The translations under genes were made by a program, and so were the position numbers. Source: Spirulina major PCC 6313 (GTDB taxonomy: Bacteria; Cyanobacteriota; Cyanobacteriia; Cyanobacteriales; Spirulinaceae). From it: a stretch of 64,000 bases of DNA. Each line of letters opens with the position of its first letter. Position 1 is the stretch's first letter. The notes under the pieces are model-generated. The model saw nothing but the letters and a program-made list of their open reading frames with translations. It was not told where the DNA came from and did not search any database. Below, piece after piece: positions 36,576 to 49,000 of this stretch. Where the stretch lies: positions 3,376,771-3,440,770 of the forward strand of contig NZ_KV878783.1 of NCBI RefSeq assembly GCF_001890765.1, given 5' to 3'.

Positions 36576-37121
36576 ATGACCACTGCTCCCAATGACCTCA
36601 GAGTTCTGACCAGTCTGCAATTCATTAGTGCCCTGATCGCGATTCCGATCAGCTTCTTGATGGGAGTGCAAAAAATCGCCCTGATTGTACTTGGTGAGGC
36701 AGTCCAATCGGGCACAGACTTGATGACCAATGCGGCACTGCTGAACCAGGGTGCGATCGCCCTGCTCTCGGTGGTGACGTTTTGTATGGGCATTGTGGCC
36801 CTGTATCTCAGTCTGTCCATCCAGCACAATAACCTCCGCTTTGCCCTCTACGGCACGATGATCACCCAAGCAGTGCTCTGTGGTGCGGAGTTGGCGAAGT
36901 TTGGGTTGGGGGTGCGGGGGAATTTACTAACGATTTTGCTGGCGATCGCAATTTTGGGGTATCTCTACAAACCCCAGTGGGCCAGCATTGCCAAAAGTTT
37001 TCGCCAAGGCACATTCCGTTTTCCTCAATCCCTGCAACTCGACTCTGCCCAACCCAATCCCCCCCAGGTTCCCACCACCAGCGAGCCCCTTGATCCCGAA
37101 CTTGCCCAACAGAATGATTAG
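36576..37121 (+). CDS. Conserved membrane protein, function unknown
   Basis: This 181-aa protein has four hydrophobic segments (about residues 10-30, 58-80, 88-105 and 112-127), then a polar C-terminal tail with Pro and Gln. No transporter or enzyme motif is recognised. It precedes the TspO-like gene by 18 bases on the same strand, so both are probably cotranscribed. The 241 bases upstream (36335-36575) hold only a weak 7-base hairpin near 36490. Confidence 0.6.
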   Translation: MTTAPNDLRVLTSLQFISALIAIPISFLMGVQKIALIVLGEAVQSGTDLMTNAALLNQGAIALLSVVTFCMGIVALYLSLSIQHNNLRFALYGTMITQAVLCGAELAKFGLGVRGNLLTILLAIAILGYLYKPQWASIAKSFRQGTFRFPQSLQLDSAQPNPPQVPTTSEPLDPELAQQND

Positions 37122-37139
37122 CGTGGAGCGTTTCACCCG

Positions 37140-37616
37140 ATGGAAATCCCGGCTTGGTTAATCATCGCGGGGGTGGGGATTGCGATCGCCGGCAGCATGA
37201 GTCGGCTTTCCCTGCGGGATGTCCAGTGGTTCATGCGCCTGCGCCGTCCCCCTTGGCTCACCTTTGAACGCTTCATTCCCCTGATTTGGATCACGATTTT
37301 AATTTGTGGCGGCTGGTCGGCCTATCTCGTTTGGCAAACCATCCCCGGCACGGCCCAGGCCTGGCAACTCATGGCCGGATATCTGTTGCTCGAAGTCGTC
37401 ATTATGGCCTACACCCCGGTGATGTGTCGCTGTCGGCGGCTCCTCATTGGGGTTGCCATTGGGGGCTTTGGGGTCGTGGTGGGGGTGGGTTTAACCATTG
37501 TGACCTGGCCGATCTCCCCGTGGAGCGGTGGGTTACTCCTGCCCTATCTGCTCTGGAGTCCTATCGGCACTTGGGTGACCTGGAAAATGGTGGCCCTCAA
37601 TCCCGGTCAAGGTTAG
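37140..37616 (+). CDS. TspO/MBR-like membrane protein
   Basis: This 158-aa protein has five hydrophobic segments and the TspO-like block RRPPWLTFERFIPLIWITILICGGWSAYLVW, resembling the WxxxxxPxW...P.W..LY pattern of tryptophan-rich sensory proteins. TspO family members bind tetrapyrroles or sterols and affect their movement or signalling. The match is to the divergent cyanobacterial branch, with an Arg-rich cytoplasmic loop (CRCRRLL), so function is tentative. It follows the small membrane protein gene closely. Confidence 0.65.
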   Translation: MEIPAWLIIAGVGIAIAGSMSRLSLRDVQWFMRLRRPPWLTFERFIPLIWITILICGGWSAYLVWQTIPGTAQAWQLMAGYLLLEVVIMAYTPVMCRCRRLLIGVAIGGFGVVVGVGLTIVTWPISPWSGGLLLPYLLWSPIGTWVTWKMVALNPGQG

Positions 37617-40645
<3,029 letters not shown>

Positions 40646-40671
40646 CCCAAAATTCTCGATTTAACTCTAAA

Positions 40672-40696
40672 CCCCCTCACTCCGAGGGGGTTTTTT
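40672..40696 (+). terminator. Intrinsic terminator after apcE
   Basis: Arms CCCCCTC and GAGGGGG around ACTCC are followed by six T residues. It begins 26 bases after the apcE stop and is a strong Rho-independent terminator. Confidence 0.9.
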
Positions 40697-40768
40697 GGGC
40701 TTTAAATGGGTGCAATGTTTCTTAAACCCGGCCGCTATAATACAAATTAATTAACTGCCGCACTTCTC

Positions 40769-41521
40769 ATGACCCCACCGAAGCCATCAGCCCCCCCATC
40801 CAACACACCCGGCCTCTGGGTTCCGACCCCACCCCCCACTAATTTGATCTTTGAGGATGGAGTCCCTTTGGAAAGTAATCGTCACCGTCTTGCGATGAAC
40901 CTGCTCATTGATTCAGTTTATGCCGCCCTTGCGCCCCGTGAGGATTTTTATGCTAGCGGTAATATGTTTGTCTATTACAGCTTGGCACAAATTAAAAACC
41001 GCGATTTCCATGGCCCGGATTTCTTTGTGGCGCTGAATGTAGACGGTAAAAAAGAGCGGCAAGGTTGGGTGGTTTGGGAGGAAGATGGTAAATATCCCGA
41101 TGTGATTGTGGAGTTAATGTCACCTTCGACGGCAAATGTTGACCTAACGGCAAAGAAAGAAATTTACGAGCAACGGTTCAGCGCCAGCCATTATTTTGTG
41201 TTTGACCCGTTTGATCCGCAATCATTACAAGGTTGGGCGCTTCAAAATCGCCAGTATGTACCGTTGCAACCCAATGACAAGGGGTGGTTATGGTGTGAAG
41301 CATTGGGGTTATGGTTAGGAACTTGGCAGGGTCAAGTGTTGCAAGAAACAACGGATTGGTTGCGGTTCTATTTCCCTAACGAACAGTTAGTTTTACTGCC
41401 AATGGAACAGGAACGGCTCCGGGCAGAGCAGGCAGAGCAGGAGCTTGTGATAGAGCGAGAAAAACAAGATGCTTTACGGGCAAAGTTGGGGGAGTTGGGG
41501 GTTGATCCGGATGCGGTGTGA
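40769..41521 (+). CDS. Uma2 family (DUF820) putative endonuclease
   Basis: This 250-aa protein matches the large cyanobacterial Uma2/DUF820 family, which has a PD-(D/E)XK-like fold. The putative catalytic residues are in FHGPDFFVAL (Asp), YPDVIVELMSPST (Asp and Glu) and KKEIYE (Lys). The N-terminus is Pro-rich and the C-terminus is a charged coiled coil (MEQERLRAEQAEQELVIEREKQDALRAKL), as often seen in this family. Its biological role is not established. It opens a region of toxin-antitoxin and restriction remnants. Confidence 0.88.
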   Translation: MTPPKPSAPPSNTPGLWVPTPPPTNLIFEDGVPLESNRHRLAMNLLIDSVYAALAPREDFYASGNMFVYYSLAQIKNRDFHGPDFFVALNVDGKKERQGWVVWEEDGKYPDVIVELMSPSTANVDLTAKKEIYEQRFSASHYFVFDPFDPQSLQGWALQNRQYVPLQPNDKGWLWCEALGLWLGTWQGQVLQETTDWLRFYFPNEQLVLLPMEQERLRAEQAEQELVIEREKQDALRAKLGELGVDPDAV

Positions 41522-41630
41522 GGGCGATCGCTCCTCTCTGAGAGTTTGCCGGTAAGACCTCTTTACCCTTGATGCTCCTTGAGCATGTATCTACAATGTA
41601 ATCACATTCTGCTTTGGGAATTATTGAAGG

Positions 41631-41891
41631 ATGAGCACAGTGATTAGAACCCGAATTGTTAAAATCGGCAATTCCCAAGGCGTGCGTATTCCTAAACTGC
41701 TCTTAGAGCAAAGCGGTATTCAGACCGACGTTGAAATTGAAGTGGAAGGGGATCATCTCACGGTTCGCACTGCACGACGGTTAAGGACAGGCTGGGATCA
41801 AGCCTTTGCTGCCATGGCGAAAGAACAGGATGATGTTCTTCTTGATCAAGTGAACAGTACTGATTGGGAGCAAAGTCAATGGGAGTGGTAG
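41631..41891 (+). CDS. mazE: MazE-type antitoxin (AbrB fold)
   Basis: This 86-aa protein has the swapped-hairpin AbrB/MazE fold at residues about 5-50 (RIVKIGNSQGVRIPKLLLEQSGI, VEIEVEGDHLTVR). The C-terminal acidic, Trp-containing tail (WDQAFAAMAKEQDD through WEQSQWEW) should wrap the toxin. It would bind DNA to autoregulate and neutralise MazF. The frame is intact, while the overlapping mazF is broken, so it is now an orphan antitoxin. Confidence 0.92.
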   Translation: MSTVIRTRIVKIGNSQGVRIPKLLLEQSGIQTDVEIEVEGDHLTVRTARRLRTGWDQAFAAMAKEQDDVLLDQVNSTDWEQSQWEW

Positions 41892-42210
41892 TCAACCGTT
41901 TTGACGTTTTTTTGGGTTAATCTTGACCCCACAGTTGGCAGTGAAATTCAGAAAACACGACCCTGTGTGATCATCTCACCGAATGAGATGAACTGTTATA
42001 TTGCTACCGTGATTATTGCGCCAATGACGACAAAAGGGAAAGTCTACCCGACGCGAATTGCCTGTCAGTTTCAGGGTAAGGATGAAAAAAATTGTTCTAG
42101 ATCAAATCCGCACCATTGATAAGACTCGATTGGTTAAGAAGTTGGGTCAAATTAGTTCAGATGAGCAAAGCCAAGTTTTGGATACCTTAGCGGAGATGTT
42201 TGCCGAATGA
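41879..42210 (+). pseudogene. mazF: mazF toxin gene with two frameshifts
   Basis: Translation from ATG 41879, overlapping the mazE stop, gives MGVVVNRFDVFLG and then a stop. One base later the frame continues as VNLDPTVGSEIQKTRPCVIISPNE and APMTTKGKVYPTRIACQFQGKD, the MazF/PemK endoribonuclease core. The frame is lost again at A7 (42085-42091) and resumes as IVLDQIRTIDKTRLVKKLGQ, ending in LAEMFAE with a TGA at 42208. Both breaks look like single-base gains, at T7G3 (41907-41916) and at A7. MazF would cut mRNA at short sites. The toxin is probably inactive unless the homopolymers are sequencing errors. Confidence 0.88.
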
Positions 42211-42558
42211 ACCAAGCAGGAAGAGATCGCCTCCCCCCGATCACCTCAACCCCAAGGGGCGATCGCAGCTTCAGCATCCCTGAAAACGTCTATATCATCG
42301 GCACAATGAACACCGCCGATCGCTCCATTGCCCTCGTTCCTTTCACGGCTGCGGATTGTTGCGATCGCACCTATGACCGCCTCAACGCGGCCTATGAAAC
42401 CCCCCATGCCCACAGCATTGATCTCACTATCTACGATCGCACCCCGCATCGAGCGATCGCCGTCCTCGACACCAAATATAAAACCCCCGAAAAACCCAGC
42501 CACACCGACATTAACCAAATCCTCACCTACGCCCACGTTGCCCAGGAGAGCGTTTGGC
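42207..42558 (+). pseudogene. Fused remnant of mcrB and mcrC (McrBC restriction system)
   Basis: One open frame joins two pieces. The first (about 42231-42333) reads RDRLPPITSTPRGDRSFSIP and then ENVYIIGTMNTADRSIALV, a hallmark of the McrB AAA+ GTPase. The second (about 42360-42552) reads SIDLTIYDRTPHRAIAVLDTKYK then PSHTDINQILTYAHV, the catalytic core region of McrC (DTKYK contains the DxK). A large internal deletion appears to have removed the end of mcrB and most of mcrC. The frame then runs into the pheA 3' end. McrBC cleaves methylated DNA; this remnant cannot. Confidence 0.85.
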
Positions 42559-42579
42559 CAGCAGGCCGGGGGGGTGGGG

Positions 42580-43446
42580 TTAGTCGATCGCGAGTTCGGG
42601 GGCGAGGATGGGGGAGGCGGCGTAACAGCCGAAGATTTTGAGGATTTCGGTGTATTGGGGGAGTTCGTGGAGGGCGGTGTGGAGGGATTCGGTGGATTGG
42701 GGGGTGTTGTTGAGGTCGATGAAAAAGAGATATTCACCGAGCGATCGCTTTGTGGGGCGCGATTCGATCCGGCTGAGGTTGATGTGGCGATCGGCGAAGA
42801 CTTGCAGCGGTTTGGCCAATGCACCGGGAAGATTCGCCGCCGCACTGAAGGCCAGGGAAGTATAGTCCCCCGGTTCTCCCGGTTCGCGCCCCACAACCCA
42901 AAACCGGGTGCAGTTGTCGGGATAGTCGTTGATGCGATCGGCGAGGATGGGCAGGTCGTAGAGATGGGCAGCACGGGCCGAGGCGATCGCGCCCACCGTC
43001 GGGTCAGCGCGGAGACCGGCGAGGGCCTCGGTGGTGGAATTGCTGGCCAACTGTTGCGCCTGGGGAAGGTGACATTCTAGCCACCGCTGACATTGCGCCA
43101 AGGCCTGAGGGTGAGAATAGACCGTTTGAATCGCCTGGAAATCCGCAGCACAGGACACCAACACATGATGAATCGGGAGAATGAGAGCCTGTTGGATTTG
43201 CAGGTGTTCCAACTCCCAGAGGGTATCGAGGGTGACAGCCACGCTCCCCTGAATTGAGTTTTCCACGGGCACCACGGCGAGATCCACCTGTTGGGCAGCC
43301 ACGGCTTTGAGGGTTTGGGCAATGGTGGGGTAGGGGCAGAGGATGGCTTCATTGCCGGTGTTTTGTTGGAGGCGATTGCGATAGACGATGGCGGCCGTTT
43401 CTGCGTTGGTTCCGGGGGGGCCAAGGTGAGCGATGGAAGGGGTCAT
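42580..43446 (-). CDS. pheA: Prephenate dehydratase
   Basis: This 288-aa monofunctional enzyme converts prephenate to phenylpyruvate for phenylalanine synthesis. The dehydratase domain shows HLGPPGTNAETAA, VPVENSIQGSVAVTLD, a substrate-binding SNSTTEAL and the catalytic NCTRFWVVG. The C-terminal ACT domain (LPGALAKPLQVFADRHINLSRIESRPTKRSLGEYLFFID) gives feedback regulation by phenylalanine. No chorismate mutase domain is fused. The last codons adjoin the mcrBC remnant. Confidence 0.97.
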   Translation of the reverse strand: MTPSIAHLGPPGTNAETAAIVYRNRLQQNTGNEAILCPYPTIAQTLKAVAAQQVDLAVVPVENSIQGSVAVTLDTLWELEHLQIQQALILPIHHVLVSCAADFQAIQTVYSHPQALAQCQRWLECHLPQAQQLASNSTTEALAGLRADPTVGAIASARAAHLYDLPILADRINDYPDNCTRFWVVGREPGEPGDYTSLAFSAAANLPGALAKPLQVFADRHINLSRIESRPTKRSLGEYLFFIDLNNTPQSTESLHTALHELPQYTEILKIFGCYAASPILAPELAID

Positions 43447-43495
43447 GCGTCGAGTTCAACGGTGGTGTTTTCAGTGTATTACGAGTGCAGACGTA

Positions 43496-43530
43496 AAGCC
43501 CCCGTTTTCTAAACGGAGGAGTCTGTCAAG
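43496..43530 (+). repeat. Solo IS200/IS605-type right-end hairpin
   Basis: AAGCCCCCGTTTTCTAAACG followed by GAGGAGTCTGTCAAG has the layout of the right end of tnpB-bearing elements (C-run stem, small loop, G-rich arm, AGTCTGTCAA) and resembles the end at 28008-28040. No tnpB frame or left end is visible nearby, so it is at most a remnant. Confidence 0.4.
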
Positions 43531-43668
43531 TTCCATTGGCCGATCAACGCCATGATCGGAGGGGCGGGGTCTGAAAGCCTGATTTTCCGGAATCATTCAC
43601 CGAGTCGATACAATGAAGAGCATGACTCTGTTTGGGTCACTGTATTTTTGTTACTTGTATCCTTGCCC

Positions 43669-45993
43669 ATGAGTACCGACTTTCTGTCCCATCTGAATCC
43701 TGCCCAACGATGCGCCGTTGAACATTTTTGCGGGCCGCTCCTGGTGGTGGCTGGGGCTGGGTCGGGCAAGACGAGGGCCCTGACCTACCGGATTTTTAAC
43801 CTAATCCATGAGCATCATGTTCATCCGGAAAATATCCTCGCGGTCACCTTCACCAACAAGGCGGCACGGGAAATGAAGGAGCGGATCGATCGCCTCTTTG
43901 CGGATAAATTAGCCCACAAGCACCACAACAAGCCCCTGGATGCCCTGGAACCGGCGATCCAAACGAAGCTGCGATCGCAAGTCTACAAAGAAGTCATCAA
44001 ACCCCTGTGGATTGGCACGTTTCACAGTTTGGCGGCGCGAATTTTGCGGCTGGATGTGGATAAATATCAGGACGAACGGGGCCGCACTTGGGGCAAAAAC
44101 TTCACCATTTTTGACGATGCCGATGTGAATGGGGTGGTGAAGTCGATCACCACGAAACAACTCAATCTAGACAGCAAAAAATTCGACCCCCGCAAAATTC
44201 GCTACGCGATCAGCAATGCGAAAAATCTCGGCCTCTCGCCTGCCGAATACGCCAAGGAAAACCCCGACTATCGCGGGCGCACCATCGCGGAGGTGTACGA
44301 ACTCTATCAGGATCAACTGGCGGCGAATAATGGTCTAGATTTTGATGATCTGTTGCTGATTCCGGTGCGCTTGTTTGAGCAAAACGAAAGTGTCTTGGGC
44401 TATTGGCACAAGCAATTTCATCACATTCTGGTGGATGAATATCAAGATACAAACCAGATTCAATACGATTTTGTTCGGCTCTTGACCACCAATGGGGAGA
44501 CTAACCCGAAGGCGTGGGATTGGCGCGATCGCTCCGTGTTTGTGGTGGGCGACGCGGATCAATCGATCTATTCGTTCCGGATGGCGGATTTTCGGATCTT
44601 GCTGGGGTTCCAACAGGATTTTGGCGATGGTTTGCCCGATGAGTCCACCCAAACCATGGTGAAGCTCGAACATAACTACCGCTCCCGCGCCACGATTCTC
44701 TACGCGGCTAACGAGTTGATTGATCACAATAGCCAACGCATTGATAAAATTTTGCGGGCGACACGGGGCGAGGGGGAGCCGATCTACATTGCCAAAACCG
44801 ACAATGAACAGACCGAAGCCCGCTTTGTCCTCGACCAAATGCACGGTTTGCGCTCGGATCATCCGGAATTGACCTGGGGCAGTTTTGCGATTCTCTACCG
44901 CACCAATGCCCAGTCCCGCGCCTTAGAAGATGCCCTGCGGGGGAAAATTCCCTACACGATTGTGGGGGGGTTGAAGTTCTACGATCGCAAAGAAATTAAA
45001 GATATGCTGGCCTATCTGCGGGCGATCGCCAACCCCGCCGACACCGTCAGCCTGCTACGAATTATCAACACACCGCGCCGGGGAATCGGGAAATCCACCC
45101 TGGAAAACCTGCAAAACGCCTCCCAAGAGTTGGGCGTACCCCTCTGGGAAATCCTCAGTGATGAAACCTCTGCCCAAACCCTAGCGGGCCGAGCGGCGAA
45201 ACGGGTGCTGGAGTTTGTGGAATTGATCAAACGCTATCAAGGACAATTAGCCCACGACATCCCGGCGTTACAGTTAGCCCAAGGGCTGCTCAAGGATTCG
45301 GGCTATGTGGAAGACCTCCAACAGCAGGACACGGATGAGGCTAACAACCGGATCGAAAACCTCAACGAATTACTCAACGCTGTCGCCGAGTTCCAGGAGG
45401 AAAACGAAACCGAGCGGCTTCAAGATTTTCTTGAAAATGCCTCCCTCGCATCGGATCTGGACAATCTCCAAGATGAAACCGAAGCGGTGACCCTGATGAC
45501 CCTCCATGCGGCGAAGGGGTTGGAATTTCCGGTGGTGTTTATGGTGGGGATGGAGCAGGGGTTGCTGCCCAATGCGCGATCGCTCCATGACCCCGCCTCC
45601 CTCGAAGAAGAACGCCGCCTCTGCTATGTGGGCATCACCCGCGCCCAGGAACAGCTATTCATGACCCATGCCCAAATGCGTCGTCTCTGGGGCAGTTCTG
45701 AAAGCTGTGTGCCGTCGCAGTTCCTCAGCGAATTGCCGGAAGAGTTTGTCAGCCAACCTGATCGCTTTCACCGCCGCCGCAAACCCAAGGCCGTTGATGA
45801 TTCCCCCCCGAAGATTGATAATAATCCTGACAATTGGCTGGTGGGCGATCGCATCGTCCATGACCAATTTGGTGAAGGGGAAGTCACCCATGTGTTTGGC
45901 ACAAAGCACAAGGTTCACCTAGGGGTGAAATTCCCCGGCATCGGCAAAAAGGTGATGGACCCCCAACACGCCCCCCTAACGCGGGTTTCTTAG
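43669..45993 (+). CDS. pcrA: UvrD/Rep-family ATP-dependent DNA helicase (PcrA)
   Basis: This 774-aa SF1A 3'-5' helicase has Walker A GAGSGKT near residue 30, the Walker B VDEYQDTN, GDADQSIYSFR, NYRSR, TLHAAKGLEFPVVFMVG and YVGITRAQ. It unwinds DNA in nucleotide excision and mismatch repair and during replication restart. The start at 43669 (MSTDFLSHLNPAQRCAVEH) matches the family; the frame extends to 43552 without homology. The C-terminus has a Tudor-like segment (DRIVHDQFGEGEVTHVFG) typical of PcrA, the site of RNA polymerase contact. Confidence 0.96.
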   Translation: MSTDFLSHLNPAQRCAVEHFCGPLLVVAGAGSGKTRALTYRIFNLIHEHHVHPENILAVTFTNKAAREMKERIDRLFADKLAHKHHNKPLDALEPAIQTKLRSQVYKEVIKPLWIGTFHSLAARILRLDVDKYQDERGRTWGKNFTIFDDADVNGVVKSITTKQLNLDSKKFDPRKIRYAISNAKNLGLSPAEYAKENPDYRGRTIAEVYELYQDQLAANNGLDFDDLLLIPVRLFEQNESVLGYWHKQFHHILVDEYQDTNQIQYDFVRLLTTNGETNPKAWDWRDRSVFVVGDADQSIYSFRMADFRILLGFQQDFGDGLPDESTQTMVKLEHNYRSRATILYAANELIDHNSQRIDKILRATRGEGEPIYIAKTDNEQTEARFVLDQMHGLRSDHPELTWGSFAILYRTNAQSRALEDALRGKIPYTIVGGLKFYDRKEIKDMLAYLRAIANPADTVSLLRIINTPRRGIGKSTLENLQNASQELGVPLWEILSDETSAQTLAGRAAKRVLEFVELIKRYQGQLAHDIPALQLAQGLLKDSGYVEDLQQQDTDEANNRIENLNELLNAVAEFQEENETERLQDFLENASLASDLDNLQDETEAVTLMTLHAAKGLEFPVVFMVGMEQGLLPNARSLHDPASLEEERRLCYVGITRAQEQLFMTHAQMRRLWGSSESCVPSQFLSELPEEFVSQPDRFHRRRKPKAVDDSPPKIDNNPDNWLVGDRIVHDQFGEGEVTHVFGTKHKVHLGVKFPGIGKKVMDPQHAPLTRVS

Positions 45994-46008
45994 TTCATCA
46001 CTGCTAGG

Positions 46009-46041
46009 CAAGGGGCTTAAGCCCCCTTGTTAAGCCCCTTG
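46009..46041. terminator. Bidirectional hairpin between pcrA and the R-M gene
   Basis: Perfect 12-base arms CAAGGGGCTTAA (46009-46020) and TTAAGCCCCTTG (46030-46041) enclose a 9-base loop. The stop codon of the minus-strand gene is inside the right arm. It can end both convergent transcripts. Confidence 0.6.
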
Positions 46042-49000
46042 TTCGGATTTCCAGGGGTGGAGGTGGGTTTTGATGGTGTGATAGTTAGCGTCAAGGTCGG
46101 GTTCGAGGATGAGGATGGCGGCGAGGCGGCGGGCGGTGTGGATGACGTGGACAAATTCGTCTTGTTTAAGGGGACGATCGATAATTTTTTCGGCGCGATA
46201 ACTGAGCCATTTTTTGATGACTTGATAGCCGCCCAGGGTGTAGTGCCAAACGCGATCGGGGATGTTGCACCAGTAGGCGCGATCGTTCAGGTAAATATCG
46301 TAGGTGTGTTCGCCGAGGCGGGCGATGCGCTCTGAGCCGAGGGTGTCGCGTTCGGTGGGGGTGTAGGGGCGTTGGATGGCTTTGCCTTTTCCGGGCATGG
46401 TGGGTTTGCCGTTGCCGCCGTAGCCCCAGTTGGCAGTAAGGGCGAAGTCTTCGGGTTTGAGTTTTTCGCCGTGGGTGGTGAGGGGAACGGCGATGATTTT
46501 GAGGGGGTCGCTGGGGGTTTGGGTGACTCCGGGGACGGGGGTTTCGGGGTCGAGAAGGGCGGCGAGTTGTTGGCCGAGTTGGGCGGATTGTTGGAGGTGT
46601 TTTTTGTGGTTTGGTAGTGGAATTCGAGGCCAGTCTTGTTTAAGTGCATCGCCGTTTTCGGTGCGATATTGCAGAGAATAGAGAATAGCTACGCAATGAA
46701 AAAACAATGCTTCTGATGTGATGTCTAGCGATAAGTTACGCAGGTAAGCAATCGCATTAGGCGAATAATTCATGGTGAATTCACCATCGCCTAATACATG
46801 TTCTGAGCCATTTTGAAATAATCCCCCCCACACATCAGGAGGCGTTTTCAAAGGAAATAAGTTGGCTCCACGTTCAATAACATGTCCGGAAGTGAGAAGG
46901 CCAGAAATGCAAGGCGGATCAAAGTCTCTTCTGTGTTTTTGTGCTGCGGCCAACCATAAATTTTGATTTGATCGTTGGACTTCAAGATATTCTGTGCGCT
47001 TACGATCTAATAAGTCTGTGTTTGGTTCCCAGTACAGCCAACGCTTATCAAAAGGTCGATAGAGATACTCGACAAAAAATCCTTCCTCTATTCCTTGACT
47101 CAAGAGAAACTTACGAACATCTTTGGGATTAAAGGTTCGCGTCTCTTTCATAGCAATAGGATATTTACGTTCGATTTCACCGTCACTCTTCGTGCGATCA
47201 AAATACTCTTGTATTTTAAGCTCAAGTTGTTTTTTGTCGATGTCAACCAGAAAACTATCGCGGCTTGTTTTAACGCCAGGAAATGAGATCGGTAAGAGGT
47301 CAGTTAACAACGGCCAATCGAAATAGGCGGCGGTGACAGTTTTGGGTTTGAGGGGTAGACCGAGGGTAAGAGATGAGGTGATTTCTTGATAATTGGGTTT
47401 GGATTCTGTCAAACTTTCAGCCATTGCCTTACACCGTTCTACCGCACGCGCCTGATCAAAATCTCGATAAAAAATTTGGCTCGCTTGAGATTTTTTACCC
47501 TTCATCAGTAATGCGATCGCTGTTCCCACTCTGATACCCGCTGAAAATCCTGGAATTGCGAAAACAGTTTCACTCGTGCGGCCATCCGGTGAATATTCTG
47601 AAATGATGCGATCGCCGTGTAAATTATCAATCCAAACCCGATCAAAAACCTCTAAATACCGTTCCCGCATTCCCGTAAACGACAACCCATCCAACCACGA
47701 ATAATTAGAAATAAAACAAACAATGCCCCGCTCCGTTTGCTCCACAATTCGCCGCTCCGCCATCCGGAAAAAGCGCACATACAGATCATTCAAACCCTGA
47801 CCCTGGGGACGCGGCGCGTGCTTCGTTTCCCGATACGCATCCGATAACTCCCGCTCCTCATCCACCGCAATCCCCGCAAAACTGTTGTACGGCGGATTGC
47901 CAAGCACCACCAAAATCGGCTTGCTTTTTTTCACACTTTCCGCCGCATCCCGCTCCCGTTCCAACGCCGGAAAATTCGGAATCGGCAACGGCTCACCCTG
48001 CCGCCAACCCGTCAACGCATTCGTCAAGAAAATCCCCACCCGCTCCTGATCCTTGCCGTACAGTAATAGCGACTCCCCAAACTTGTGTAACAACAAACTC
48101 ACCTGTAAATGCGCCACCACAAACGGAGCCGTGAGGATTTCAAAGCCAAATACCCGCTTTAAAACAATCTCCTTTAAACTTTCAGATGTTTCTAATGATC
48201 CCAACCCAGAATCCTCAGACTTTGCCCGTAGCGTCGCCGCAATGTGTTCAATCACCGCCACCAAATACGCCCCCGTTCCACAACAGGGATCGAGAATATA
48301 CACCTCCTCACTCGCCAACCCATCCGCACAATTCAATTCCTCCCGTAAGACCCGATCCACCCGCGCCACCATATAGCGCACCACCTCCGGCGGCGTGTAC
48401 CATACCCCTAACTCTTTACGCAAATCTGGATCAAACGCTTGCAAAAACGGTTCATAGAAATATTGCACCGCCTGACTATCATCAAACGTGCTGAAAAATT
48501 CCGATCGATTCACCCGATTAAGCGCCGCCGTTGCCCCATCTAAAATCGGAATTAAACCGAGTAATTCCAACGTTTCTGGATCACTCAAACGATGGAACAA
48601 CATTTGCAAAATCGGCACACGCAAAAACCGCCACGATCGCTCCCAAGCAAACTCACCTTTTGACCCCTCGCGATGCCACAACACCCACGCCGAAAAAATG
48701 CCATAAAACAGCGTTTGCACCAAGGTAGATCGAAAAAAGCGATCGCCCCGTTCCGCTTCAAAATGAATCCCTAACGCCGTTTCAAAACTCTCGCGGATCA
48801 TCTGAAGCGCAGGCAAATCCGGCTGTTGCTCGATCCGTACCCTGGCATCCCGCGCATAGGAGGCGAGAAACCACGCCACATCTTCCGGTGAGGCGATCGC
48901 CGCCGTGGACAACATCGCCCGTTGCAAATATTCCGTTAACGATTGCCCCCACTGGGTCGCCAATGCCCTCGGATTTTCGGCCAATTGCCAAAATTCCGCC

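Noticed and set aside
42207-42641. 144-aa frame as an intact protein
   Set aside because: It joins parts of McrB and McrC and then runs antisense into the pheA 3' end.
43552-43668. Extended N-terminus of PcrA
   Set aside because: The 39 extra residues do not resemble the family; MSTDFLSHLNPAQR at 43669 is the standard start.
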